Origin: CAYUUW01 sp964448005
GTDB lineage: Bacteria; Patescibacteriota; Gracilibacteria; UM-FILTER-43-11
Assembly: GCA_964448005.1 (NCBI GenBank)
Contig: CAYUUW010000017.1
Coordinates: forward strand, 1 to 24,605
Direction: 5' to 3'
DNA length: 24,605 nucleotides
Under the pieces are notes generated by a model, which was given only the letters and a program-made list of their open reading frames with translations, was not told where the DNA came from and searched no databases. A program made the translations under genes and the position numbers. Position 1 is the stretch's first letter. Each line of letters opens with the position of its first letter. Of the stretch, positions 6,391 through 13,356 are shown one piece after another.

Positions 6391-7062
6391 TTAAATTATA
6401 AATGGGTTGAAGTTTGTATTTTTATCATAATGGTCTTCATGCTCAGCCTTCTTCAGCTTTCCAACCACCAAATAAGTCAGAGGCGTAAATACGATTTCAA
6501 CAAGAACCTTCAGTAGCCAGGCAGAAAAAACTGAAGCCAAGAGCAAGCTATTGGGCAGCACTGAATACAAGGCAATCGAGTAGAACAGGATTGTATTAGC
6601 CCCCTCGCCCACAACAGTAGATCCAATCGTTCTCAGCCAGAGGTGCTTGCCGTTCGTCCATACCTTCATTTTTGCAAGGACATAATCGTTCAGCATCCCC
6701 CCTACCCACACTGCGATCCAACCTCCTACCAGGATTCTTGGCACCTGCCCCAGAACACGGACAAATGCTTCATTTCCAGCAAAATTCGGGGCTGGAGGCA
6801 ACACCGAAACAAGCCAGTACACTAGGCCTGCAATCAGGGAGCTAAGAAAAGCAAACCAAGTCACCTTTCTGGCCTGCGCGTAACCATAAACCTCAGTTAG
6901 AACGTCAGCAATAATGTAGGTTATTGGAAAGTAGAGAACCGTAACTGAAACCGGAAAGGGTCCAAGCTGAATGATTTTTCCTGCTGTAACGTCGGAAATA
7001 AGCTGAAAAGTAACGTAAAGGACAGTAATGAGCCCTAAGAATTTGTACTGCTTTTTATCCAT
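6391..7062 (-). CDS. yhhQ: Queuosine-precursor transporter (YhhQ/VUT family)
   Basis: A six-helix inner-membrane protein of 223 residues, of the family that imports queuosine precursors (preQ0/preQ1-type bases) for tRNA wobble modification. Family features include FQLISDVTAGKII near the N-terminus, FPITYIIADVLTEVYGYAQARKV (about 46-68), the GGML segment in the middle and the VVGEGANTILFY helix. The ending KLKKAEHEDHYDK... is polar. It lies in an accessory block of lower GC than the flanking housekeeping genes. No queuosine-inserting tRNA-guanine transglycosylase gene is in the window. A TATAAT directly abuts the ATG, which is too close for a normal promoter. Confidence 0.92.
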   Translation of the reverse strand: MDKKQYKFLGLITVLYVTFQLISDVTAGKIIQLGPFPVSVTVLYFPITYIIADVLTEVYGYAQARKVTWFAFLSSLIAGLVYWLVSVLPPAPNFAGNEAFVRVLGQVPRILVGGWIAVWVGGMLNDYVLAKMKVWTNGKHLWLRTIGSTVVGEGANTILFYSIALYSVLPNSLLLASVFSAWLLKVLVEIVFTPLTYLVVGKLKKAEHEDHYDKNTNFNPFII

Positions 7063-7108
7063 ATTATAGTTTTTAGAATAGTTTTACGTTTCTCGGCGGC
7101 AAATTCCT

Positions 7109-7594
7109 TCATCGAGGATTTCCTAAAATATCCGTTACCGATTTACGACCAAGTTGCTCGGCCAGGCCGATGACGATGCCCTCCGGGCCACGCACGTAGC
7201 AGAGCCGGTAGATGTCCTGGTACTGCACGATCTCGCCCACGAGTTCGCCACCGTGGCTGCGCAGGCGGGCAACAACCTCGTCGATGTCGGCCACAGCGAA
7301 CATGATGCGGCGTAGGCCCAGCGCGTTCGCGGGCGCGCTTTCCGGCTCGGCCTTGACCGGCGGCGGCGTGTGGAACTTCGTCAGCTCAACCCGGCTGTGG
7401 CCGTCCGGAGTCCGCATCACGGCGATATTGGCACGAACGTCGTTGAGCCCGATAACGCGGCCCACCCAAGGCCCCTCGACCGTCGTCTCCCCTTCCAGCT
7501 CCATGCCCAGTTCGGCGAAGAAGGCTTTGGCGGTCTCCAGGTCCTCGACAACGATGAGAACGTTGTCCATTCGTAGCAGCTTATTTTTCGTCAT
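7109..7594 (-). CDS. VOC-family (glyoxalase/bleomycin-resistance-like) protein
   Basis: A 161-residue vicinal-oxygen-chelate protein of two beta-alpha-beta-beta-beta modules. The first starts MDNVLIVVEDLETAKAFFAELGM and includes HSRVELTKF (about 66-74); the second starts RIMFAVADIDEVVARLRSHGG and ends GPEGIVIGLAEQLG. Members include glyoxalases, dioxygenases and resistance proteins, and sequence alone does not separate these. ATG 7594 gives MTKNKLLRMDNV; ATG 7570 is an equally plausible start, and neither has a ribosome binding site. Its GC content is clearly higher than that of the two neighbours (yhhQ and the APH-like gene), suggesting separate acquisition. Confidence 0.85.
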   Translation of the reverse strand: MTKNKLLRMDNVLIVVEDLETAKAFFAELGMELEGETTVEGPWVGRVIGLNDVRANIAVMRTPDGHSRVELTKFHTPPPVKAEPESAPANALGLRRIMFAVADIDEVVARLRSHGGELVGEIVQYQDIYRLCYVRGPEGIVIGLAEQLGRKSVTDILGNPR

Positions 7595-7652
7595 GGCTAT
7601 AAACTAGGTAATTGCAAACGAGATTATAATGAGATGAAAATCTCCAGATAAT

Positions 7653-8540
7653 TTAAAAATCAAACAGTTCTCTAAACTTTTTATATCCATATTCGAATGC
7701 TCCAGGATAACCATTCATAACAACAAGTGGACTCCTTTTAAGATACAGTTGCGATCGATAAAGCATGCTCTCGTCTTTTTCGCCTCCATACAAATCAAGT
7801 ATCCTCTCTACCGCCTCAATTCCGTAACGATGGAATCCCACCAGATCGATGGCCGGATCAACAAGGGCTCTGTCGCTAAAATCGATGATGTTCACCTGCT
7901 TTCTCTGGGGTTCCCATAAGATATGATCACCCCATAAATTATTATGAACAAGCACCTTTGAGTATTGATGATGAAGAAGTTCGCCCAATTCTAAAAAAAA
8001 CTCTTTAATGAGCTTGACTTCATTTTTTTGCAAACGGGGAAAAACATTTGATTCTGTTTTGCAAACAAGCGTTTTGAATTGATCTGTCGGATCTTCGTTT
8101 TCAATCCGACATTTTTTTATTATCGAAGGAGGTGTGGCATGGAGCGTTGTGATAAATTCTGCAAGTTGGCTTATGACGCTTTCCTTTTCCGATTGGGAGA
8201 GTTCTTGATATAAAGACGAAGTCAGCACTTGGCCAGGTACCATATCGTATCCAGCTATTGGTTTTGATTTGGAAACATATTTGTAGACAGGAATACCAAC
8301 TTTAACTTTTTTGCTTAGGTAATTGAGTAATTCAATTTCATCGGAGAATCCGCCTTCATTTTTGCTTTGCTTTATCATAAAGAGCTCATGTGCACTTCTT
8401 TCTTTTGGCATACGGAAAACAATTTTGTTATCAAGAATGATAACGTGATTATCCCAGCCATGCTCAATATATTTATACGTTTTCCACTTGAGCTGAGGAA
8501 ATTCCAAAAGTATTTGCTCCAATAACGATTCAGCCTCCAT
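7653..8540 (-). CDS. APH-like phosphotransferase with altered catalytic loop (putative pseudokinase)
   Basis: A 295-residue protein of the aminoglycoside phosphotransferase/choline-kinase fold. The N-lobe has HGWDNHVIILDNKIVFRMPK, as in APH(2'')-like enzymes. The catalytic loop reads VLVHNNLWGDHIL (His199, Asn200, Asn201); family members normally have Asp where Asn201 stands (HGDxxxxNIL or HNDxxxxNIL). The metal-binding motif IIDFSDRALVDPAIDL (Asp220) is intact. One base change (GAT to AAT) would explain the loss of Asp. Either it is a pseudokinase with a binding role, or activity is reduced. The gene is AT-rich compared with core genes here. It lies just 3' of the CAT-anticodon tRNA. Confidence 0.85.
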   Translation of the reverse strand: MEAESLLEQILLEFPQLKWKTYKYIEHGWDNHVIILDNKIVFRMPKERSAHELFMIKQSKNEGGFSDEIELLNYLSKKVKVGIPVYKYVSKSKPIAGYDMVPGQVLTSSLYQELSQSEKESVISQLAEFITTLHATPPSIIKKCRIENEDPTDQFKTLVCKTESNVFPRLQKNEVKLIKEFFLELGELLHHQYSKVLVHNNLWGDHILWEPQRKQVNIIDFSDRALVDPAIDLVGFHRYGIEAVERILDLYGGEKDESMLYRSQLYLKRSPLVVMNGYPGAFEYGYKKFRELFDF

Positions 8541-8568
8541 AATATTCGGAATTTTAAGATTTAAGTGA

Positions 8569-8645
8569 TGGTGGGCCCACCTGGACTTGAACCAGGGACC
8601 AATCGATTATGAGTCGACTGCTCTAACCAGCTGAGCTATGGGCCC
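8569..8645 (-). tRNA. tRNA with CAT anticodon (probably Ile2, lysidine-type; or Met)
   Basis: Acceptor GGGCCCA (8645-8639) pairs with TGGGCCC (8579-8573), with discriminator A and an encoded CCA. The D arm has AGCTCAGCTGGTTAGAGC. The anticodon arm is GTCGA CTCATAA TCGAT, with CAT at 8611-8609. The T arm is CCTGG TTCAAGT CCAGG. The GGGCCC acceptor and the TTCAAGT T loop resemble bacterial tRNA-Ile2, whose C34 is turned to lysidine by TilS, rather than elongator Met, but only a tilS/identity analysis would settle it. Confidence 0.93.
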
Positions 8646-8718
8646 GTGTTTTAAACCTCTGTAAGGCCGACTGTCCGCCGCGGCGGACTATAGGCACGCA
8701 TATGGAGCAAGCCTATCA

Positions 8719-8770
8719 AAATTCGAACCAGGGCCAACCCAGAAGGCTTTCGGGGCTGCTCTAACCACCC
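8719..8770 (-). pseudogene. Degenerate tRNA-like remnant
   Basis: The minus strand contains TGGTTAGAGCAG, then 18 nt, then TTGGCCCTGGTTCGAATTT. The intact tRNA at 8569-8645 has TGGTTAGAGCAG, 15 nt, then TTGGTCCCTGGTTCAAGTCC. Order, spacing and flanks match, but the anticodon stem-loop is replaced by an unrelated hairpin and the 3' T-stem strand and acceptor are lost. It is probably a decayed tRNA copy. Confidence 0.5.
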
Positions 8771-9025
8771 GCCTTCGCCCTTGTGGGCTTCGGCCGGCAG
8801 GGCTGAGGGCCGCCCCCCCGTCGGGGCTATGGCCCCGCACCATACACGAAAGCAGCTTAGCAAAACAACGGGCGGCGGCCAAGGCGAAGCAGGGATAAAA
8901 CAGGATAGGCAGTCGGGGCGAAGCGAAACGGACCCCTTCAAAGCCTGAAATTCTTCGCTTCGCTCTCAATGACTGTAGAGATTAGGACTGATAGCGGTGA
9001 TGAGGGAGGTTCCAGCGGAAAGGTT

Positions 9026-9187
9026 CTCCTCCTTCGGAGGAGTAAAAGGGGGTCAGAGCTGGAGCCCCTAAAGATAGGACCAATACGGAAAAGCATGGAT
9101 TCCGTGCCTGCCGGTAGGCAGGTCGAAGCACGGAATGACGGAGTGGGGGCATCTGCATTTCGCATTCCCCCTCCTCCTTCGGAGGAG
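9026..9187. repeat. Two copies of a CTCCTCCTTCGGAGGAG hairpin
   Basis: The same 17-nt palindrome occurs at 9026-9042 and 9171-9187, about 145 nt apart. Between them lies a nested hairpin (9098-9138). These look like members of a dispersed palindromic repeat class. Confidence 0.65.
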
Positions 9188-9201
9188 GCCGGGAGGAGGT
9201 C

Positions 9202-9227
9202 AAAAAAAGGAGGCCCGAAGGCCTCCT
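9202..9227 (-). terminator. Intrinsic terminator of rplI
   Basis: On the minus strand AGGAGGCC TTCG GGCCTCCT (9227-9208) forms a perfect 8-bp stem with a UUCG tetraloop, followed by a run of seven T. It lies about 28 nt past the rplI stop. Confidence 0.92.
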
Positions 9228-9254
9228 GTCCGATCATAAAACAGAAAGAGGAAA

Positions 9255-9695
9255 CTATTCCGCCTCCACCGTCACTGGCAGCTTCACCTCCACGCCTTCG
9301 GCCAAATGGATCACCACGGAGTGGCTGCCCATGGTCTTGATGTGCTCCATGCGGACCATTTCCTTGCCGATCTCCATTTTGTGGCCTTGAGCCAAGGCGT
9401 CGCAGATGTCCTTTTCGGCAATGGAGCCGTAGAGCTTGCTGCCTCGGGCTTTGCGCTTGAAAGACAGCTTCACCTCGGAGAGCTTCTTGGACATCTCGGC
9501 CGCATTGGCCTTCATCTCCTCCACATGCTTCACGCGCTGCTCCTGGAGCTTTTTGGCGCGCTCAATGGACTGCTTGGTGGCTGGAATGGCGAGCGAGCGA
9601 GGGAAAAGGAAATTGCGGGCGTAGCCGTTTTTCACTTCCTTCAGTTCCCAGGGCTGGCCCAGGTGCTGCACGCGGGTGGTAAGAATGACTTTCAT
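9255..9695 (-). CDS. rplI: 50S ribosomal protein L9
   Basis: L9 binds 23S rRNA at the base of the L1 stalk. The 146-residue protein has the N-terminal MKVILTTRVQHLGQPWELKEVKNGYARNFLFP signature, a long charged connecting helix (about 40-78) and the C-terminal domain beginning KARGSKLYGSIAEKDI. Length is typical. Several CPR groups lack L9; its presence here is compatible with Peregrinibacteria-like lineages. It lies 75 nt downstream of the substrate-binding protein gene on the same strand, so it may be the last gene of a secG-SBP-rplI transcript, ended by the strong UUCG terminator. No clear separate promoter was found. Confidence 0.96.
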   Translation of the reverse strand: MKVILTTRVQHLGQPWELKEVKNGYARNFLFPRSLAIPATKQSIERAKKLQEQRVKHVEEMKANAAEMSKKLSEVKLSFKRKARGSKLYGSIAEKDICDALAQGHKMEIGKEMVRMEHIKTMGSHSVVIHLAEGVEVKLPVTVEAE

Positions 9696-9770
9696 GGGGA
9701 TGAGTTAAATTCTGGGTTCCAAACTTCAGCGCGGTGGGCGGATGAAATGCAGAATCAGGAATTCGGAGGA

Positions 9771-11876
9771 TCAAAGCTGCCTTGCGGCCCAGCGAAGGAA
9801 GGTGAGGACGCCCGTACCGGGCTTGAAGTGGCGATTGACCCGGGCGGACCATTGCTCGATATGGGCCAAGCGGTCGGTGGCCGTGGCCAGCTTTTCGATC
9901 GAGGGATTCTTCACATTCTGGGAGAGCGCGAAGCGGTAGGCCGGGCTGTAGAGGAAGACGGCCGGCACCTCGTTGCTGATGGTCTCCTGAAGCTCCTCCA
10001 GGGTCTGCTTGCGCTTGGAATCATCGCTTTCCAGGCGGGCTTTCTCCAGCAGGCTGTCGGCCACGAAGCTCTTGAACTGGGAAAGGTTCAGCCCCTCCGC
10101 CTTGGCCTGGCTGCTGTGCCAATAAGGGTAAGCGTCGAGATTGTACCCCAGGCTCTGGCCAAAAATCAACAGATCGTAATCCCGCTTGCTCACCCTTTCC
10201 TGAAAATCCGCAGGAGAAAGCACTTCAATCGCCAGCCCCACGCCGATCTTCTTCCACTGCTGCTGAAGGGTGCCGGCCACCTGGGCGTAGGCCTCGGGCT
10301 TTTCGCTGGTGATCAGGTTGAGCACCAGGGGCGTTCCGTCCCCCCGCACGCGCACGGGCAGCTCCGGAGCCTGAAGGTTCCCCTTCTCCACCAGGTCCTT
10401 CTCCTCGCCGGAAAGGCCCTGCTGGGTGCTGTAGGTGATGGTGATGGCATCCAAAGCCTCCTTTTTCCCCTCGGCGTCCTGGGCGTAGACGGTGTAGACA
10501 TTCTTGCCCTCCTTCAGGTTGCCCAGCTCCGCTTTGGCCGTGTAGCTCCACTGCCTCTCGCCAGGGACGAATTTCTGCAGCCGGTAATCGTCGATGAAAA
10601 GGGCTTCGGTTCCCGCAGGCGCCGTGCCGCCCAGGGTCACTGCCGGCTGGGTGATGCGGGTGTCCTTTCCGCCATTGGGGCTGGTGATGGCCGTGACCTG
10701 GGCCGTGGGCGAAGGAGGAGCGGCCTGCTCGGGCTGGGCCGCGGCCAACTGGTCCTGAAGGGCTTCCTTGTTGGGAATCTTCCATTCGGTATCGAAAAGG
10801 GCCCCATTGGCGCTTTGCACGTTGTACTGCAGGCGCCAGCTCTCCTGATTGATCTCCAGCAGGGGCGTGTCGATCGTCCTGCTTTCGCCGATCGATTCGG
10901 CCAACGCCTGCTTGTCCGTGCCCAGCTGAAGGGCCAGCCTCACCCCGCTGTTCTTGAGGAAAGCGGATTCGCTGTTGATGAACAGGGCCACGTATTGGGG
11001 CAAGTGATGGGACTGAACCTTGAGCGCCCCCTTCTTTTCCAGCTCCTTCTCCAGCTCAGGAGGGACATTGCGCAAACCATCCAAAGCGCCCAGGTTCTTG
11101 GCCAGCTCCTCCGCGCCGGGGAACACTTTGTAGGCGATGCTCTCGATGCCGGGCTTGCCTTGGTAGTAGCGGTCGAAAGCCTCCAGATCGTATTCGGTGT
11201 GGTCCGCGAAAGGCACCTGCGAAACATAGCGGTAGGGGCCCGAGCCGATGGGGGAGAAGTTGAAGGGCGCTGTGTCCAAAAGCTCCGGCGATTCGCCGCG
11301 GAGCAGGTGCTCGGGCAGCAGCCCGACCATGGTCTTGACCAGGAAGAAGGAATCCGGGCTTTCCAGCAGGAACTGCACCGTGGCATCGTCCACCTTGGTA
11401 ACGCGGATTCCGCTGTAGTCGTTGTAGGTCAGCACCGCGCCTTTGAAGGCAGGATCCTTGATCAGGGTGTTGTAGGTGAAGACCACGTCATCGGCCGTGA
11501 CTGGCTGGCCGTCGTGCCAAAAGGCATCCTTGCGGAGGGTGAAAGTGTACTCCTTTCCGTTGGCGGAACGCTGGAATTCAGCCAGATCCGGCGTGATCTG
11601 GCCCGTCTGGGGATCGTACTGGGTCAGGCCGGAGAAAACCAGGCTGACCAAATCATGCGTCACCGAGCCTTGCTGAGCGAGCAAAGGATTGATGGAGCCC
11701 ACCTTCCCCACAGCGCCTTCGGTGTAGGTTCCCCCGCTGATCGGGGCGGCATCGGAATTCTCCAGGTAGAACGCCTGGCCCACCTCGAAACCGCTCCAGG
11801 CAGCCAGCAGAAGCAGAAAGGCCAAGGCGATTTTCTCGCCCTTCCTCAAACTGTGGATGAGTTTTCCGGGTTTCAT
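9771..11876 (-). CDS. Peptide/nickel-type ABC transporter substrate-binding protein (SBP_bac_5) with an Ig-like insertion
   Basis: An extracytoplasmic, membrane-anchored binding protein of 701 residues, family 5 (OppA/DppA-like). The N-terminus has a transmembrane anchor at about 16-30. SBP_bac_5 features include YTEGAVGKVGSINPLLAQQGSVTHDL, LRKDAFWHDGQPVTADDVVFTY and GSGPYRYVSQVPFADHTEYDL. At about 393-482 a beta-rich segment (AITSPNGGKDTRITQPAVTLGGTAP ... KEGKNVYTVYAQDAEGKK) with Ig-like character interrupts the second lobe, which resumes at LPVRVRGDGTPLVLNLIT. Normal family members are about 500-550 residues; the excess matches the insertion. No permease or ATPase gene is adjacent, so it may act with a distant transporter or on its own. 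Its start lies 23 nt after the secG stop. Confidence 0.9.
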   Translation of the reverse strand: MKPGKLIHSLRKGEKIALAFLLLLAAWSGFEVGQAFYLENSDAAPISGGTYTEGAVGKVGSINPLLAQQGSVTHDLVSLVFSGLTQYDPQTGQITPDLAEFQRSANGKEYTFTLRKDAFWHDGQPVTADDVVFTYNTLIKDPAFKGAVLTYNDYSGIRVTKVDDATVQFLLESPDSFFLVKTMVGLLPEHLLRGESPELLDTAPFNFSPIGSGPYRYVSQVPFADHTEYDLEAFDRYYQGKPGIESIAYKVFPGAEELAKNLGALDGLRNVPPELEKELEKKGALKVQSHHLPQYVALFINSESAFLKNSGVRLALQLGTDKQALAESIGESRTIDTPLLEINQESWRLQYNVQSANGALFDTEWKIPNKEALQDQLAAAQPEQAAPPSPTAQVTAITSPNGGKDTRITQPAVTLGGTAPAGTEALFIDDYRLQKFVPGERQWSYTAKAELGNLKEGKNVYTVYAQDAEGKKEALDAITITYSTQQGLSGEEKDLVEKGNLQAPELPVRVRGDGTPLVLNLITSEKPEAYAQVAGTLQQQWKKIGVGLAIEVLSPADFQERVSKRDYDLLIFGQSLGYNLDAYPYWHSSQAKAEGLNLSQFKSFVADSLLEKARLESDDSKRKQTLEELQETISNEVPAVFLYSPAYRFALSQNVKNPSIEKLATATDRLAHIEQWSARVNRHFKPGTGVLTFLRWAARQL

Positions 11877-11899
11877 CCGAAAGGATTACGCAGCGAGGG

Positions 11900-12118
11900 C
11901 TAGACCATGGCGATGGCCAAGGCATTGGCGACGAAAAGGATGGCCACCACAACCGTGGAAAGGAAGATGACCCTCTCCGGACCGCGGCGGGTGGAGCGGA
12001 AGCTCTGCTCTCCTCCGCCGACAGCGGCGCTCAGGCCGCCATCCTTGTTCTGCACCAGAATCAGGAGCGAAAGCAGGACGGAAAGGACGACCTGGAAAAT
12101 AACAAGGGCGTTGTGCAT
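11900..12118 (-). CDS. secG: Preprotein translocase subunit SecG
   Basis: SecG is the small accessory subunit of the SecYEG channel. This 72-residue protein has two transmembrane helices (about 4-22 and 50-70) joined by the conserved loop LVQNKDGGLSAAVGGG and the FRSTRRGPERVI stretch before helix 2. ATG 12118 was chosen because it gives the normal N-terminus (MHNALVIFQVVLSVLL). No Shine-Dalgarno is visible. It is the first gene of a probable transcript with the substrate-binding protein and rplI, driven by a promoter that lies back to back with that of comF. Confidence 0.93.
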   Translation of the reverse strand: MHNALVIFQVVLSVLLSLLILVQNKDGGLSAAVGGGEQSFRSTRRGPERVIFLSTVVVAILFVANALAIAMV

Positions 12119-12144
12119 AGGGGTTTCGTGAAAATTCAAAGGCA

Positions 12145-12174
12145 ATTCTAGCATGGACCAGGCGGACGGTCCAA
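12145..12174 (-). promoter_or_regulatory. secG promoter
   Basis: On the minus strand TTGGAC (12174-12169), an 18-nt spacer ending TGC, and TAGAAT (12150-12145), an extended -10. The predicted transcript start is about 20 nt before the secG ATG. The same TTGGAC...TGC-TA arrangement occurs before pfkB at 20639-20667. Confidence 0.6.
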
Positions 12175-12182
12175 ATTTTTGC

Positions 12183-12211
12183 TTGAGCAAAAGGCGAATG
12201 AGATCTAAAAT
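12183..12211 (+). promoter_or_regulatory. comF promoter
   Basis: TTGAGC (12183-12188), a 17-nt spacer and TAAAAT (12206-12211). The -35 element lies 9 nt from the -35 of the divergent secG promoter, so the two could compete for polymerase. Confidence 0.6.
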
Positions 12212-12246
12212 AGCTCGCCTCCGCCTTATTTCCTTGCTTCCAAGGC

Positions 12247-12927
12247 ATGAAATGGATGGACTGGCTTTTGGACCTTCTTTTCCCTCCCCGCTGCGCCCAC
12301 TGCAAAGAAGAAGGGGCTTTCTTTTGCTCAAGCTGCTGGGAGAAATTGGAGAAAAAGCCCATCGGCCACGGCTTCAACCCCAGCAAAGAAGCCTGGCAGC
12401 ATTTGGATGGACTGATCTACGGAGCGGACTACCACCACAATCCGGCCATCCAGGCCGTGGTGAGCCAGCTCAAGTACAAGTTCAACCCGCAGATGGCCCA
12501 GTACCTTTCCCGGCTGATGGAGGAGAGGCTGGGCCAATTGGCCATGCTGAAAGGGAAGCCTGTCGTGCTCATTCCCATCCCCCTTCATCCCCGACGCCTG
12601 CGGGAAAGGGGCTTCAACCAGTCGGAGCGACTGAGCCAAGAGCTGCAGAGGCAGCATTCGGGAAACCTGCGCATCGAGCTGCTGCTGAAGCGCGAACGCT
12701 ACACCCAGCAGCAGGCCAAGCTGAAAAAAGAGGAGCGGCAGGAAAATCTAAAAGAGGCCTTTTCCCTGGCTTCGCCGCCGGATCTGGCCCGGCTGAACCA
12801 AGGGGTGTGCTTCCTGGTGGACGATGTGTGCACCACCGGCGCCACGCTGGAGAACGCCGCCAGGCTGCTGAAGGAAGCGGGAATCAAAAAGGTCTACGGC
12901 CTGGTGGCGGCGAGGGCGTTTCGGTGA
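12247..12927 (+). CDS. comF: ComF-family phosphoribosyltransferase-like protein
   Basis: ComF proteins act in natural transformation, where they help handle incoming single-stranded DNA, and have a phosphoribosyltransferase fold. The 226-residue protein has an N-terminal zinc ribbon with Cys16, Cys19, Cys27 and Cys30 (CAHC, CSSC), the IPIPLHPRRLRERGFNQSERLS segment typical of the family, and the PRPP-loop motif FLVDDVCTTGATL (about 189-201). A second ATG three codons in (12256) has AAGG 10 nt upstream and may be the true start. It is divergent from secG. CPR bacteria often keep ComF with other competence genes, in line with scavenging DNA. Confidence 0.93.
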   Translation: MKWMDWLLDLLFPPRCAHCKEEGAFFCSSCWEKLEKKPIGHGFNPSKEAWQHLDGLIYGADYHHNPAIQAVVSQLKYKFNPQMAQYLSRLMEERLGQLAMLKGKPVVLIPIPLHPRRLRERGFNQSERLSQELQRQHSGNLRIELLLKRERYTQQQAKLKKEERQENLKEAFSLASPPDLARLNQGVCFLVDDVCTTGATLENAARLLKEAGIKKVYGLVAARAFR

Positions 12928-12968
12928 TGACATGCCTGGCCGACCGAACCATCAAACCATTGTTTTCG

Positions 12969-12994
12969 TAGGGGCAGAAGATCTTCTGCCCCTA
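12969..12994. repeat. 26-bp perfect palindrome (GGGGCAGAAGA class)
   Basis: TAGGGGCAGAAGA (12969-12981) is followed immediately by its exact reverse complement (12982-12994). It lies about 40 nt after comF and may end its transcript, but no U-run follows. It resembles the degenerate palindrome at 13425-13451 (outer GTAGRGGC/GCCCCTAC). Confidence 0.8.
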
Positions 12995-13023
12995 ACCACG
13001 TCCAGGTTTCAATCGGCCAGGCA

Positions 13024-13053
13024 TTGACAAAACAAATTGAGGCGGTGTAGGAT
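13024..13053 (+). promoter_or_regulatory. Promoter of the small gene at 13061
   Basis: A perfect TTGACA (13024-13029), an 18-nt spacer and TAGGAT (13048-13053). Transcription should start near 13060-13061, at or one base before the GTG start codon, so the transcript would be leaderless. Confidence 0.65.
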
Positions 13054-13060
13054 TCCGCCC

Positions 13061-13312
13061 GTGTCAAACCAATCTGCCTCATCCTCAACACGGCAACTGG
13101 AAAGCTCACAACGCTCAGGCCCCGCAGCACAACGTCAAGCCGACCATCGACAAGACAGGCAAGGCTCGAGGCGCGCTCTGGCCGGTTCGCATCACGAGCC
13201 AGAGGACCAGCCAACCATTGCCCAGCCTGATTCCGGCGAAAGCGAACAGTATTTGGAGTCTTGGAATCTCACTTTGGGCGATACGCTTGGGCGCAGCCGC
13301 TTCACTTCCTAG
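13061..13312 (+). CDS. Hypothetical 83-residue protein, probably leaderless
   Basis: I do not recognise this protein. From the GTG at 13061 it reads 83 residues: a Ser/Gln/Arg/His-rich, probably disordered N-terminal 60 residues, then SESEQYLESWNLTLGDTLGRSRF, which looks more like a folded or binding segment. There is no Shine-Dalgarno; a strong promoter places the start codon at the first bases of the RNA. A TTG at 13039 would extend the frame upstream, but lies before the expected start of transcription. A hairpin begins at the stop codon, and an intrinsic terminator ends the unit at 13410. A non-coding RNA of about 350 nt is the main alternative; RNase P, tmRNA and SRP signatures were not found. 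Confidence 0.5.
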   Translation: MSNQSASSSTRQLESSQRSGPAAQRQADHRQDRQGSRRALAGSHHEPEDQPTIAQPDSGESEQYLESWNLTLGDTLGRSRFTS

Positions 13313-13328
13313 GACGACCCCTCGTCCT
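13311..13328 (+). other. Hairpin just after the small gene
   Basis: AGGACGA (13311-13317), loop CCCC, TCGTCCT (13322-13328): a perfect 7-bp stem starting within the TAG stop. It has no U-run, so it is not a terminator by itself; it may stabilise the RNA. Confidence 0.6.
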
Positions 13329-13356
13329 CCACTTGCCCCCTGGGCATGACACCCTT

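Larger units (their letters stand above)
8646..9201. other. Gene-free, palindrome-rich spacer
   Basis: About 550 nt without a credible gene. It holds: a palindrome TCCGCCGCGGCGGA near 8675-8689; a degenerate tRNA-like stretch (8719-8770); two copies of the hairpin CTCCTCCTTCGGAGGAG (9026-9042 and 9171-9187); and a long hairpin at about 9098-9138 with ATTCCGTGC/GCACGGAAT outer arms and CCTGCC/GGCAGG inner arms. Short ORFs in all frames lack start signals and coding character. Confidence 0.6.

Noticed and set aside
7063..7068. TATAAT promoter immediately before yhhQ
   Set aside because: The hexamer abuts the ATG, so transcription would start inside the gene; no alternative start codon fits. 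It is probably chance in AT-rich DNA.
8688..9237. Several short open frames in the spacer
   Set aside because: They cross hairpins and the tRNA remnant, lack start signals and have no coding-like composition.
9306..11903. Long plus-strand open frame of 865 codons
   Set aside because: It is antisense to the substrate-binding protein and rplI, which have clear family motifs; GC-rich wobble positions of the real genes keep the opposite frame open.
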